Assembly: GCA_033065855.1 (NCBI GenBank)
Contig: JAVXUO010002652.1
Location: 1 to 64,000, forward strand
Reading direction: 5' to 3'
Length of the DNA stretch: 64,000 nucleotides
From: Escallonia rubra
Taxonomy: Eukaryota > Streptophyta > Magnoliopsida > Escalloniales > Escalloniaceae
Both the position numbers and the translations under genes were made by a program. Below are positions 21,976 to 34,405 of this stretch, in pieces (positions within the stretch are counted from its first letter, which is position 1; every line of letters starts with the position of its first letter). The notes under the pieces were generated by a model that worked only from the letters and a program-made list of their open reading frames with translations, had not been told where the DNA came from and searched no databases.

Positions 21976-22219
21976 AGTGTATTGAGCAGATTGTTTTCCA
22001 AAGTGAGGGCCTTCCAATTTCGCTTCTTAGCTCTGTTTTTATCACTTTTCTTCAAGTTTATCTTGCTGGTATTGATTAGCTTTAATGATATCTATTTGAA
22101 CTTTCATTTCCTTGACATGCATTCGGTTGTGCCTTATGCTGTTGCTTTTATGACCAGTGCATTTCGGGATTGCTCAACGAATATAACTTGATCACCTTTA
22201 GTTAGTCTATATTAAAGAA
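21976..22219. other. No gene recognised
   Basis: A 69-codon frame (21982-22191) is hydrophobic but matches no family I know. Possibly a fragment of host DNA. Confidence 0.35.
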
Positions 22220-23070
22220 TCATAACAAGATTTTTCTTAGGCTAACAATGTAATGGCCAGGAGTAAGCTGGAATAGCATGGCTATTATGATCCCTTTAAA
22301 CCCAATACACATTTGCCTAAATGTAATATGTGCAATATATCAACGAATGAGTTTGGGTGTTATGTAAAATAAATGTGCAAATTTGGTATATCACGCCAGT
22401 AAGAGCAGATTATAAGCCCTTTAATCCAATCAACTCATGTTGATCCTATGAAATCTCCATTTACTCCCGTTAAATGGATATAATGCTTTATCATTCGCTG
22501 CTTATATACTTTAGAAGTTTATTTGGTTATCGTAACATAGTAGACCATAACAACCTCTTAAGTACTAATCCTTTTTATTTATACATGATTTTTGTACTTT
22601 ACAATGCGTGGTTTATTTTGTTTATTTTAAAGTACTTATAAGGTGTTATTCATGATTCTTCATATTATACTTTTGCGAAACTTTATTTTGCTATTTGAAC
22701 GTGATTTTAAGATGCTAACGGTCAAAGTTAAGGCCCTAACATGTATATATCCAAAATAGTTAGAGTTTTAGAATTGATTTTTCCAGTTCAATAAGGTTTA
22801 CAAAAATTGGACAAATTACCTAAGATTTTTTTTATAACAAATCATAGTAAGTATTAATAAGTAAGAGTGAAAAAAGAAAAGAACACCAAAACAAATAGGA
22901 TGATGTTTTGCATAACTAAAAGAGGTAAATATATATATATATATGGGAGCTGATTCGTTGCTAGCGCTAGCAGTGCTAGCACCGTCTGCTATATAATGTA
23001 GCGGACGGTGAATTATCGTCCGCTATATTATATAGCGGACGGCAAAACAGCGCTAGCAATGGATCACGAT

Positions 23071-23109
<39 letters not shown>

Positions 23110-23580
23110 TAAGAAAATGTTAATTTGTAAAGATTAATCATTAATTTCATACATGATTTTCGTGGTTTACATTTGCGAGATTTTATTTTATTTGTTTTAA
23201 GTGTTTTTAAGAAGTTAGTAGTCCAAATTGAAGCCTAATATGTTAATATATGGATTATGTTTAGTTTTCAAAGAGGTGGATATATATATTTTTTTTTAGT
23301 TTCATAAGATTTACAAAAGTTGGGCCAATAATTCCTACAAAAATCATAAATTCATACTTAAGAATTGGTAAGTAGGGGATGACTTTTTTTTTTTTTTTAC
23401 ATTTTTGAGATTTTATATTGTTATTTTAAAGTACTTTTGAGATTTTAAAGATAAAAATTAAGGCCTAATGTATAAGTATATTGATTAGGTAAAGTTTTAG
23501 AAGGTATATAATTAGTTTCTTATTTTTATAAAGTTTAACTTTGAGTATTATTAAACACGTTTAAAATGTATTTAGGGGGG
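22220..23580. repeat. Dispersed AT-rich repeat, also at 50690-51895
   Basis: Near-identical blocks run in the same order in both places, for example GTAATGGCCAGGAGTAAGCT and TTGATTAGGTAAAGTTTTAG. The copy here is interrupted by the small palindromic element at 22925-23107. Parts resemble the AT-rich Helitron-like repeats at 2818-3605. No coding. Confidence 0.85.
22925..23107. mobile_element. Small palindromic MITE inserted in the AT-rich repeat
   Basis: The core, 22943-23075, starts GGGAGCTGATTCGTTGCTAG and ends GCTAGCAATGGATCACGATCC. It holds two CCGCTATA...TAGCGG palindromes and is flanked by (AT)n. The paralogous repeat near 51375-51410 lacks this stretch, which defines the insertion. It is a relative of 18723-18814. 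Confidence 0.75.
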
Positions 23581-23679
23581 GGATGTGCAGCCGCTTAGTG
23601 CCTTAGTCAATGACTGCCTGGTAAGATCTTAACTATTGCATGCATATATTGTGGGCTTCATGACTTACACGTGTTCTTT

Positions 23680-24607
23680 TTTTTTTTGGTAAAAGGTCCT
23701 TTTACTCCATTAAGTGCAAAAACATACCTCTCCACTATTATGTACAATTCACTCAGGGTATTAGATCTTCACTATCTACATTTGAGTTCTCATCTCACTA
23801 GTTTACTAAAGCATTCTTCTTAAGCATTATTTTTTCATCAAGCCCCCATTCTGTGCATATTGGCTGGTTTCCAGCTTTGGACTCTGTATCTAGTCCATTC
23901 TTTAATCACATGCATACACCCACATTAGATCTTTTATTCTAAAAAATTCTTGCATTCCTTTCTTGCCATATGCCATAGATTGTTGTTGCCACTACTAGTT
24001 TGCCCAGCCTAGCTCTGAGGCTCTTTCCTCTAAAAAAGTGAGCAGCATAGTTACTTATAAATTGCAGCCATATTTGCAATCTGAGATCTGTTTGCATCTT
24101 TCCAAAAACTATGTTCCACAGCTCCACTGCATAGGGGCAGCTGGTGAACAAGTGATTCTCATTTTCTGGATGATTCATACATAACACACATGAGTCATCT
24201 TGAACAATATTCCATGCTTTCAGTTTGCTTTTTGTCCGGAGTCCACCTTTGCATAAGATCCATAATATCACTGAGCATTTAGGAATGCTTCCTGTAAACC
24301 ATATGAGTTTCCATATAGGATCCTTGTCCCCATGAGCTCTTATTTTTTCTTAGGCTGATTTGATGGTAAATTGCCTGTCATTGTTCAGAATCCGTTGTAC
24401 TTGATCAGGTGACTCTACATTTGGTCTTTGGAAATTAGACAGCAATGAATTGATTTCCCTTAGCTCCCTTGATCTAGGCAATAGCATCTGCTAGTCCCTT
24501 CCTCGTATAATTTCACATACTTTTGCATCACTCTGTAATCCAGAATAAAAAATGGTCCTATGTCCAAATTTCTCCATCAATGGTTTCTCAGTTAATCATT
24601 TATCCTT
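23680..24607 (-). mobile_element. LINE copy B, 3' segment
   Basis: A T-run near 23679 (poly-A on the minus strand) marks the 3' end. The minus strand encodes the zf-RVT region (ILWILCKGGLRTKSKLKAW, CVLCMNHPENENHLF) at 23939-24271. It continues on the far side of the Pack-MULE at 26080. A TGA interrupts the frame just inside the junction. Confidence 0.85.
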
Positions 24608-25805
24608 GGGTTAATTAAAAAACTGTCCCCTGAGGTTTACACGTTTTTGCACTTTGCTCCCCCCGTGTTTACAACTTTTGCAATATTGTCTCTCGAGGTT
24701 GACAAAACCATTGCAAATAGCTCCAAATTTGAACGTCCGTTCAATTTTGGACGTTAAGTGATCATGTGCGGTGCACATGCCATTTTGGCATGGGCAAATT
24801 TATAATTTCCCTACCCATCTTCCCACTGTGTTCATCTCTCTCTTTTCATTCGGGCCGTGTCATCTTATGGCAAGGATTTCGCAATGATCTCAAAATCTGT
24901 TAGAACAAGGTCCAGGGATCAGTGTAAGGTCTTTTTTAGCAAAGCTCGCAAGTGCCTTGGCTTGGACATAATGCGTCCTAGGCACGAGAATGGAGGAACA
25001 CCCACGAGCGATGATGCAAATGGAGGTGGGACTGATGAGGATGCTTGCATCGTGGAGGCCGACTCTGTTGTTTGCAGGGACAATTCCGCGTCTAAGATGG
25101 ACGAGGACCTCTTATTGTCTGATTTCAAAATAAAGCATGATGAATCTGATTCTGTACGAACCCTGAATTCGTATCCTGATTTGAATCAATCAAAGGAGAA
25201 CATTGGGGCAATAGAAGTGGACTGTAAAGGCACCCCAAAAGACACCAGAATGGAATTTAAACAAGATGGTATACATACAAAAGACATGATATCAACTCCC
25301 ATATTCCTAAAACCTACGTGGATTCAGCTCAAAATCCAATCAATTTAAGCCACATAACAATAAACCCACATAGTAAACTCTAGATATTATACATAAACCA
25401 CTACCCACCAACCAGAATGACAAGCTTTGATGATTGGAAGTGAGAATTTTAGAAAACTGAAGGAAACCTAATTCAAGATAATGAAAACCCAGGTGAACAG
25501 AGAGAGAGAGATTAACACAAAATGAATGGGAGCAAGAAAGATTTCCCGGTGAATCTGATGCGGGTTGCGGGCACTTCTTGAAGTAGCAATATTGAGTGCC
25601 AGGCAGCTTGGATTAAACTCCCGCCTGGGGCTGATTTAACTTTGCTCTACAATCTTGAATCACAATGAAACAATGAGGCAAACCCATTTCTTGTCTTTAA
25701 ATTGGAGATAAAGGCGTCGTCCAACATGGGTTGCGGATTACATTGTAGACAACTTATGAACGACCAGGCCTTCTATTCTTCCTGGGTGTTGGCACTCAGC
25801 ATGAG

Positions 25806-25842
<37 letters not shown>

Positions 25843-26079
25843 TGAACAAAGAGAGAGTACTGAACACAATGGGGAAGATGGGTAGGGAAATTACAAATTT
25901 GCCCATGCAAAATGGCATGTGCACCGCATATGATCACTTAACGTCCAAAATTGAACGGACGTCCAAATTTGGAGCTATTTGCAACGGTTTTGTCAACCTC
26001 GAGGGACAATATTGCAAAAGTTGTAAAGGGCAAAGTACAAAAACGTGTAAACCTCATGGGACAATTTTGTAATTAACCC
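24608..26079. mobile_element. 1.47-kb Pack-MULE with perfect 9-bp target duplication
   Basis: Flanked by TTTATCCTT on both sides (24599-24607 and 26080-26088), the 9-bp duplication typical of Mutator elements. TIRs of about 235 bp begin GGGTTAATTAAAAAACTGTC at the left and match the right end in reverse complement. It has no transposase. The host site is a LINE whose reading continues across the insertion, confirming both boundaries. The TIRs do not share the CCGCTA palindrome of the other MULEs here, so this is a separate family. Confidence 0.92.
24860..25260 (+). pseudogene. Captured SANT-domain fragment, POWERDRESS/NCoR-like
   Basis: Open frame inside the Pack-MULE. It starts SYGKDFAMISKSVRTRSRDQ, then CKVFFSKARKCLGLD, which is the third helix region of the second SANT domain in plant NCoR-like proteins such as POWERDRESS (partner of histone deacetylase HDA9). 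An acidic, serine-rich stretch with TPTSDDANGGGTDEDAC follows, also as in that family. Only a small part of the large parent gene is present and no ATG begins it, so it is a transduplicate rather than a gene. It keeps an open frame for about 160 codons. Confidence 0.7.
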
Positions 26080-26489
26080 TTTATCCTTCCACATCCATGT
26101 GGTTTTCCCATCCCCCACTCTGTGATGAATGGATTCCTGACATTGCTTTCTAATCTTCAGCAATTTTCTCCATGTCCATGATAATAGCACATGTGGCTTG
26201 AAAGTCCACATATGTTGATATTTCATTATGTACATATGGCACCATTTCACCCATAATGAATCTTTCTTGTGTGCTAGATCCCATAGGTTCTTACACACTA
26301 CAACCTTGTTCCATTCTTCCAGTTTTTTAATTCCTAGTCCCCCCTCTTTTTTGGGAAGACAGACATCCTTCCAAGCAACCTTTGCCCCAGTACATTTCAT
26401 TTCCTTTCCATGCCATATAAAAGATCTTACCCTCTGCTCAATTTGCTTTATAATTCTCTTTGGTAGTATGAAAATAATGCACCAATATA
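26080..26489 (-). mobile_element. LINE copy B, middle segment
   Basis: The minus strand encodes VRSFIWHGKEMKCTGAK, KKEGGLGIKKLEEWNK and LSWTWRKLLKIRKQ, the stretch between the reverse transcriptase and the zf-RVT finger. It is bounded by the Pack-MULE duplication at 26080-26088 and by the CACTA duplication ATA at 26487-26489, and joins the segment at 45822. Confidence 0.88.
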
Positions 26490-26910
26490 CACTACAAGAA
26501 AAAACTTTTTTTTTGCAACGAACTTTTAGGGACGGAATGGATTCCGTCGCTAAAAGTCACCTTCAGCGACGGAATTAACCGTCGCTAAAAGTCCGTGGCA
26601 AGAAGTCTTTAGCGACAGGCTCATCCATCGGTAAAAACCTTCATCGACGGCTTTTTACCTGCGAAATGTTAGCAACGGCCTTTCCGTCGCTAAAACTTTC
26701 TAAAAAATTTCTAATTTTCTATCATCATTTAAATTTTTTTTAAGCGACAGAATAATCCCGTCGCTAAACATTCTGTTGCTAAAAATTATTTTAGCGATAG
26801 GAATTTTCCGTCGCTAAAAATGACCGTCGCCTAACGTCTTAAAAATTATGCTTTTAGCGACAAACTTTTAGCAACGAAATATTCCGTCGCTAAAAGTCGT
26901 GTCTTAGAAG

Positions 26911-28189
26911 CCCTAATTTTTCCCACAGCCACAGATGACCGATCGCCCTCCACACTCCCATTCTCTCAGCTCCACAGCCCACTTCCTCCATCGCCTCCAC
27001 CGACCACAACCTCCATCGCCTCCACCGACCACCACCTCCACTGGCCACCGACCACCACCTCTATTCCCTCCACCGGCCACTGACCACTGCCTCCATCTCA
27101 TTTTTTCAATCGCATATGAACAGATGACAAGGCATCTGTTGCAATGCCGCCACCGCCTCCATCTCGCAACGCCATCGCCGCCTCTGTCGTCTTTCTCTGG
27201 CAGATCTACCACTGCGCCGAGTATGTCATCTACCACTGCCTCCATCTCTCAAATCTACCGCTATTTGATTTGTCTTGATGTGTTAGATACCACATTGTTT
27301 GATGCGAAATTATGTTAGATGCCTTTAAGTTTTGTTGATGAGCAAATTGAGCCTTTGATTGTTAAATGCTTGAATCTCTATGATAGTCTGCTATTTGAGA
27401 TGGTCCTATTGTTGAATCATTAATTCTGACAATGTTTTCTGATAGATGGTCCTATTGTTGAATCATTAATTCATTTTATAACGTACTTTAATTAAATTTC
27501 TGCCAATTATAATGCTCGGATCAGATAAAATGGTTTCTCACTAAAACCATGTGAACTCAGTTTCTTTACTCTTTGTCTTCGAATTCGTGCTTGGTCTTTT
27601 CCAACTGTGAGGCAAAGGACATGGATTTCTTACATAATTACATTGTCGAGCAATCAGGTGCTAGGGAATTTTTTAATATAATCTTCTACTTTTGTGTGGT
27701 CTACAAGATTAGCCTAACTGATTTGTGATTGCTGAATGGGTTTAGCGGTATAGGATTCTGTGCGTTTTGGTTTTTTGATTAAGAGTTTTTCTAAATCTCA
27801 CCAATGCAGAGGAATATAACTGATTTGTGATTGCTCAATGGATTTTTGATTGCTGAATGGGTTTAACAATTAGGTGTTGTGGAATTAAACAGTGATATAC
27901 GGCTTCAGCGATAAAAATTAGGCTTTTCCTGGCTGGATAGTATTAGGTTTATTTGCTTATGTCAATGGTCCAGAGTATTTGCTTATGTCAATGGATTTCT
28001 CAGTTTCTATAGCCAATTATTAGTAAGCAAGATACCTTTTACTAAGTGATGATTTTCCACTTAATTCTCAGAAGGAACTGGATCTTTTTTAAGAGTGTTG
28101 GACATGAAGTATAAAACGTTGGTCCCCAATTAGAATTAATGTTTCATCTGGATCAAACTATGAGCTAATGGAAGCTAATGTCACAATTC
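26911..28189. other. Interior of outer CACTA, no gene recognised
   Basis: 26930-27260 is low-complexity CCTCCAYCGCC-type sequence open on both strands, most likely repeat-driven. A 44-bp direct repeat (GATGGTCCTATTGTTGAATC) lies at about 27399 and 27446. TGATTTGTGATTGCTGAATG recurs near 27720 and 27820. Confidence 0.5.
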
Positions 28190-29398
28190 TCAGAGTTACC
28201 GCCAAAATGGCATGCTAAACTAATAGCAAATTAGCCATTAATCTAAGTAAACCAAATTAACCCTAATCAAACCGTAAGTATCCCTAATCTAACCAATTAA
28301 CAGTAATTAACCCCGAGTAGCCCTAATTGAACGAATTAACCGCAATTAAACCCGATTAACCCTAACTAAACCAATTAATTGTAATTAACCCTGATTCAAC
28401 CTAATTGAACCAATTAGCCCTAATTAATCATGATTTACCCTAATTGAACAAATAAACCCTAATTAGCCCTGATTAATCCTAATTGAACCAATTAACCGTA
28501 ATTAGCCTTATTAAACCTATTTAACCTATTTGAACCAGTTAACCTTAAACCCTAAATCGTAATTAAATCCTAATTAGCCCCGAATAAACCCTAATTACCC
28601 CTAACGAAGCCTAATTAATCTAACTGCATCCAAATTACTCGAATTACATCCGAATTAGCCTAATAAGCCTGAGTACATCCAAATTACTCGAAGTACATGT
28701 TAGAATTATTTTGATTATAGTTTTTGTGAAATGTCCTCTATTCCATTAAATGCAAAACTTACATGCCTATGTTTATGTACATTCTACATAGTACACTAAA
28801 CCCTCAATTAATCTATAGTGTCCATTTTTCATCAATCCCCCATGCCCTGCATGAGTGCTATATTCTTGGCATTTGCTGTGACTTGTTGAATTATTCTGGT
28901 TATAGTTAATTAGAATTTTTTTTTCAAGTTATTATGATGTCGAAGTGTTCTTTCTGATTTTCAGAATTGTTGTAATGTGAAGTTTTAAAAATTGATGCCT
29001 TAGCCTCTTTGATTGGTAGTTGGGAGTCACATGGAAATTGAATCCCTCCACAAGGGGTAACCGTAATTTTGTTTTTTTATTAACCCCGATTAACCCCTAA
29101 CACATCCCTAGGTAATCCTAATTAACTATAATTAACCCTACTTAACCATGATTCACCCTAATCAAACCTAGTTAACCATGATCAACCCTATTTAACCCCG
29201 ATTAACTGTAATTTACTCTGATTCACCCTAATTAAACTTAATTAACTATTATTAAACCTAAATAACCCCGATTAACCCTAAGTAAACACAATTAACCATG
29301 ATTAACCCTAATTAGCCCCCGATTAACCCTAATTAGCTCCGATTAACCCTCAATTCACCCCGATTAACCCCTAACACATTCCTCGGTAACCCTAATTA
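28190..29398. repeat. Degenerate CCCTAATTAA arrays of outer CACTA (left part)
   Basis: 28190-28700 and 29080-29398 consist of loosely repeated TAACCCTAATTAA-like units; related arrays lie at 42993-43560 and 44590-44930. About 28727-28870 between them resembles the 3' end of LINE copy B (AATCCCCCATGCCCTGCATG), probably a short LINE insertion on the minus strand. The arrays are not true telomere repeats, since the spacing is irregular and the unit differs. Confidence 0.7.
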
Positions 29399-29770
29399 CA
29401 CTACAAGAAAAATTGGCTATGGCAGCGGTCAAAAACTGCTGCGATAGATTGAACATCCGCTGCAAAAGGCTTTCCCAGCGACTCCCGACCGCTGCTATAG
29501 GCCTCGCTGCCATAGACATACAGCAGCGGTCAGACACCTTTACTGCAGCGGTCAACCGCTGGTACATTGATTCCAAAATTGGCGCTTTAAAGGCCTCCTA
29601 TGGCAGCGGCCAATCTATGGCAACAGTCTGCGACCGCTGCTATAGGTGGTCACCTGAATTTAAATTTGAAATTATGGCAGCGGATTGCCACGCTGCTGTA
29701 ACATTTTTATATGATTCTTTTTTTTTTTTTTGTACATAATGAAAAACTTATGGCAACGCACATTGACCGC

Positions 29771-30092
29771 TGCTAAAGATATGCAATTTTTTTTTTAATT
29801 AATTATAGAATACATATCGACTCAATTAAAGATATGTAGCCAACTCATCCAACCTGTTAAAAAAAGTAACGTACTTACTCAACTTTATAAACAAGCCAAA
29901 AAAAATATCAAAGCCATGCACTCAAATGTCATTGCATAAGACATTGTATATTTACAAACAAAAGAAAGGTCAAGTTGCTGTAGACTTTACATTAACTATG
30001 AAAATTTTCACTAGAAACACCTTCTAAGGGGGCAAAAGGCCTACAAATATAGCTGTTCAAAAGATGAAACGCAGCGCAATTTGCAACATCAA
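29771..30092. other. 3' flank of the TnpA-like gene, no gene seen
   Basis: AT-rich DNA between the subterminal repeats and the last TnpA-like exon. It would hold the terminator and polyadenylation site of the minus-strand transcripts. Confidence 0.4.
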
Positions 30093-31108
30093 TCAGTCAC
30101 TACCATTACTCGATCTATTTGCATTTGCCTCCACATTAGCCTGTGACATAATCAAGCAACCATTAGTGTACAACTCAGTTACTCCCATGAAGTTCGTTTA
30201 ACTTTCTTAAGTTAATAAAAATGTAAAAACTAAGTTTCTCAAAGTGAATGATCATAAAATTCAAACACCCAGCAGAAAAGAGACCGGAACAAGTCTTGTT
30301 AGAGATTATTGGTAAGAGTGTGAACATAATCGAGCGCTTGTTGAAAATACCATGGTTGAGCCCCTTGTGAAGCATTAGACCATGCTCATGCCTCATCATA
30401 TGCGCTTAACTAATACTATATTGATAGGTACTTTTGGACCATAGCATAACCGTTACAAGAATCGTTCAAGGGGGAACAAGTCAATGCATACAAGATGATA
30501 TGCAGTATATATGCATGTAGCTAGCTAGGTGACTAATTTATGCATACAATATCTTATGAGTATTTCAGCAATGAGACTAGAGCACCATGTCAAGGATTAA
30601 ATGTGTGGGTGTCCTTGATCAACGAAAAATCACACAACTCATCTCCAATTCTTTAGGAGGCATGAAAGGAGAAAGATTTTCAAGAAGAACAAGAGATGAC
30701 CAAAATGGTGAAGCATAACCATGTAGTTCAACTGCTTGGGAATTTTTCTAAGACTACAACACCACTGGAAGATACCCAGGACCAGAGCATTTAGTAAAAG
30801 AAGCACACATGCATGGGTGCTTTGACAATGCAGATCACCCAATTCATTTCCAACCTGTCTTGCTGACTCTCAGGGGCGAAGCAAAGCACAATATTGACCT
30901 GTTTTACATCTCAATTTAGTCTACCCTTTTGTGCATTGGATGCCGGCACACGTGGTTGTATCGCATGCATAACAATCAATAGTTTAATTGACGCAGAAAT
31001 TCAATGTCTAGCATTACTCCTCATCAAAAAGAGCACACAGTAATCTGCTGCATTTTTCTCAAAAGGGGGAGGGAGATGACTGTCTTAAAGGTTTAAGAAG
31101 AGAAAATA

Positions 31109-31342
31109 TCCATATGCAATCACTATGATGCAGTTGGAATTCACATAGTAAATCACTATGTTGTGTGAGTGTACCTGACTAGAACTAGTAGCATAGTCTG
31201 TGAAACTGTTCCCAGTAAGTCATTATCCATATGCAATCACTATGATGCAGTTGGAATTCACATAGTAAATCACTATGTTGTGTGAGTGTACCTGACTAGA
31301 ACTAGTAGCATGGTCTGTGAAACTGTTCCCAGTAAGTCGTTC
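31109..31342. repeat. 117-bp tandem duplication over the end of TnpA-like exon 6
   Basis: 31109-31225 and 31226-31342 are almost identical (CATATGCAATCACTATGATG starts each). The unit contains the 3' end of exon 6 and its splice donor, so the transcript has a second donor copy 117 bp downstream. Confidence 0.9.
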
Positions 31343-31769
31343 AAGAGCCTCTTCCATTTTCGCCATTCGTGCTTTCATTTCATTCATTCCGGCCAGCTTC
31401 TCCTTAAGAGAACAAAGTTGTTCTTGCATTTTCACATTTTGGAAGAACCCCATGTGTTTGAGATATTGGCCATGGGCCCCATTGCCCTCACCCTACCATG
31501 CCGGTCCTTACCCATAACCTTGGAAAGAATATCATTTGGACCGCTATCATCCTCGGGCAATGAGGCCTCATGTTGGAGTCTTTCGATATCATCCTAAAAG
31601 ATAAACAAAAACGAAGTCATTATCAATAAAAGATTGAGACCGAAAGATAAAGATGGGAATGCAAGGTGGTGGCGGAGACGGCAATAAGGTTGAGGAGTTG
31701 CACCCCCATCCGGTGATGGAGCAGCTTGCTGCCGTTCAATATTGCATCAACAGTCCACCTCCATGGCGT

Positions 31770-31805
<36 letters not shown>

Positions 31806-33988
31806 CCTATCTCCCTTACGTTGTTACATAGTATTGTGGTCTTTTCTAATAGTACTTGAGAGAGAGGTAGCCAAAAACTTATTAAGAAACATTGTTATAA
31901 TTTGCATACACACGTACGTACGTGCATTTTAAAAAAACTACCATCATCCGTCTCATTTTCAAAAGTTCAGCAAAAATTGCCGTTGTCATAGAAGAACACT
32001 ATTCGTTATTTGCATTGCATAATGCTGATTGAACGTGCAACGCAGTTCTCTTCAAATATAGTAAACGTAAACCAAACTGTTTTTGCAAAGTGGGAATAGT
32101 AACATAGTCATTACCAGGAAATAACAAAGTTATTATGCAGTCAACTTTCAATCAGTCGCTCATTACATTATGCTAAAATTGATAGCGATATTTGTGATAT
32201 TTAGCGATTTTTTAACCTTAAGGACAAAAATTTGTGAGTGTGAATGTCAAAGACTATTCATTTAGCGCACAATAGGAAGCTTCTTTATCTTGTCTTAATA
32301 CTCTTTCACTCAAGTAATCTGCATTTCTATGTCTTGTAAGGTGTCAACTATGTCAAGTTCTTGCTTACACATTATATTCAACTACGAAACTTGCCATATA
32401 AACACCGTATGTTTCTCCATTACATTTTGAAAATAAATGCATCATAATGAAAAGCAAGTGAATCAACTTACAGCCTTATTACGCGCTTGCGGGAGGACAT
32501 CTCCTTTAAGTTTCTTTGATTTGCGACTCACAACCCACATTGTTGCCCTACCTGGCCTAACATTATGTGTCTCAAACTTCAAAACCACAATAAAATATGA
32601 CTACATTAAGATTTAGTCCCAAAAAGGAGTATACTAATGTATAACAAGGTAGTAAAAGTTCGTACATATTCTTCCTCCTTCCGCGAACTGGATGTTCGGC
32701 CTAGCGTGTGTGGAATTGCATTGATGCTCGTCGCGTTTTTGCTGTTTAACTTTGCCTCCTTCTGCAATTTAAAGCACATTAATTAGTAGGTATCAAATAA
32801 AAACATGAATTATGTTAACAAATGTAAGTTTAGTGGATACTATAACTTCTTCACGCTGCCAATAGCTCGCCAAGGTTTGCCACTGCAGCCAATCTGCCCT
32901 TTTTTCAGTTGCAACAAGTGCATTTGAAGCTGGTATATCATCCGGCTTGAAGAATTTCCTTTTTAGCGAGCACTTCCAATCTTTCCAACGGGTGTTAAGA
33001 GTGCGCATTATAGCAGTTTTAGCAAGAGGATGATCCGTTGTAAATCTCTTCTGTGACCACGAGTACAATAGCATCAAAAAATTTCAAATAGCTTCGGATA
33101 AATTTAGGAAATGCATAACTTAATAATACCTCGATCTCCTCCCAAGCCTTTTCTTTGTCCTCCTCTGGAACATCAGCCCACTTGGTGTAAGTAATAGGTA
33201 ACAGCTTGCTCGAACGTGCCACACAACCTATAAAGGTACCAAGCTCATGAAATGCACCGGTATTAGCATGACCCCAATTGTCATACCCTACATATTTTTG
33301 CGTCTCCCTCACCCATATTTCAGCCCCTCTAGTGGGGCCTCGCTTTTTTGATGAACTAGAACCTGCAAGAAAAGAACATGTCCCATGAAATCAATAAAAC
33401 AATTTGTAGTCCAATCAGGTTTTCTGGCAGCATGAGATCTTGTTGATGAGCAAAGCATAAGTGAGTATAACAGCTGAGGCATAAGGTCACAAACATTCTT
33501 AAGCATGGCAGACTCTGTTAGGCCATTCTCTTAAAGTTTAAATTTTCAGAGGTGCTGGTAATTTAACATCATAACTGAGTTCTCACAGGATAGCTATGGC
33601 AATTAGTATACTAAAATACGAATAGGATGGTTGAGATATAGATTTCATTTCTGGGTTCAAATGCATAGAAAGAGAAATGATAATAAACTAGTTTTCATCG
33701 TGTGTGTGTCTTCAGAAGTTTAAAGGTCGACCCAGCGTAGGTACATATGATTGATAAGCTTCAACATCCTGTGAGATCAAATAATCAGCAACAAACTGGG
33801 GGTTGCAGTTCATGAACAGAGAAAATGAAACAGGGGACTGATTCAGTTTAAGCTACTAGCATGGCATGCATGACTTAAAAGTACAAGAATGAGGAGGCAT
33901 TGAACATTGTGCTGAGGATTATAAACAAGATAATACATCACACCCTACAGTTTAGTGCAGTGTACTTGAAGGATTTGTTGACATTTCC

Positions 33989-34405
33989 AACAACTTGATT
34001 AATATTAGTGCAGTGTACTTGCAAGGCATGCAAGGTGATGAACTCAGGACGGCGTTCACGGCTCTAATGTACCATGAGATGACTCATGTATTTCAATGGT
34101 CAGGGAACTTTACAGCCCCGGGTCCGCTGACTGAAGAAATTGCCGACTACATGGTCCTAAGAGCTAAACTAAACGGGACTGGCTTTGCTCTACCTGGGCA
34201 AGGTGATAGGTGGGATGAGGGATATGAAGTCACAGCTCGATTTTTAGAATATTGTGATAGCCTCATGACTGGGTTTACAGCTGCACTGAACAACAAAATG
34301 AGATATGCTTATAGTGAAGATTACTTTGTTCAGTTGTTAGGGAAGCCAGTTGATCAGCTTTGGTCAGAATACAAAGCTAAGTATGCTCCGGGATTATTAG
34401 TGTAA
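33989..34405 (+). pseudogene. Captured plant basic secretory protein (BSP) fragment
   Basis: An open frame of about 136 codons resembling the C-terminal two thirds of the BSP family, secreted proteins linked to defence with a metalloprotease-like fold. Blocks: YLQGMQGDELRTAFTALMYH, HEMTHVFQW (an HExxH-type zinc motif), EEIADYMVLRAK, GQGDRWDEGYEVTARFLEYC and DQLWSEYKAKYAPG. The signal peptide and N-terminal part are absent. It lies inside intron 1 of the TnpA-like gene, on the opposite strand, so transcription of the transposon gene makes antisense BSP RNA. The frame is uninterrupted, suggesting recent capture. Confidence 0.8.

Noticed and set aside
26935-27318. Proline/serine-rich open frame and its opposite-strand partner
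   Set aside because: Low-complexity CCTCCA-type repeats keep both strands open; no domain.
28190-29398. Possible interstitial telomere repeats
   Set aside because: Units are CCCTAATTAA-like and irregular, not CCCTAAA tandem repeats, and they belong to the outer CACTA.
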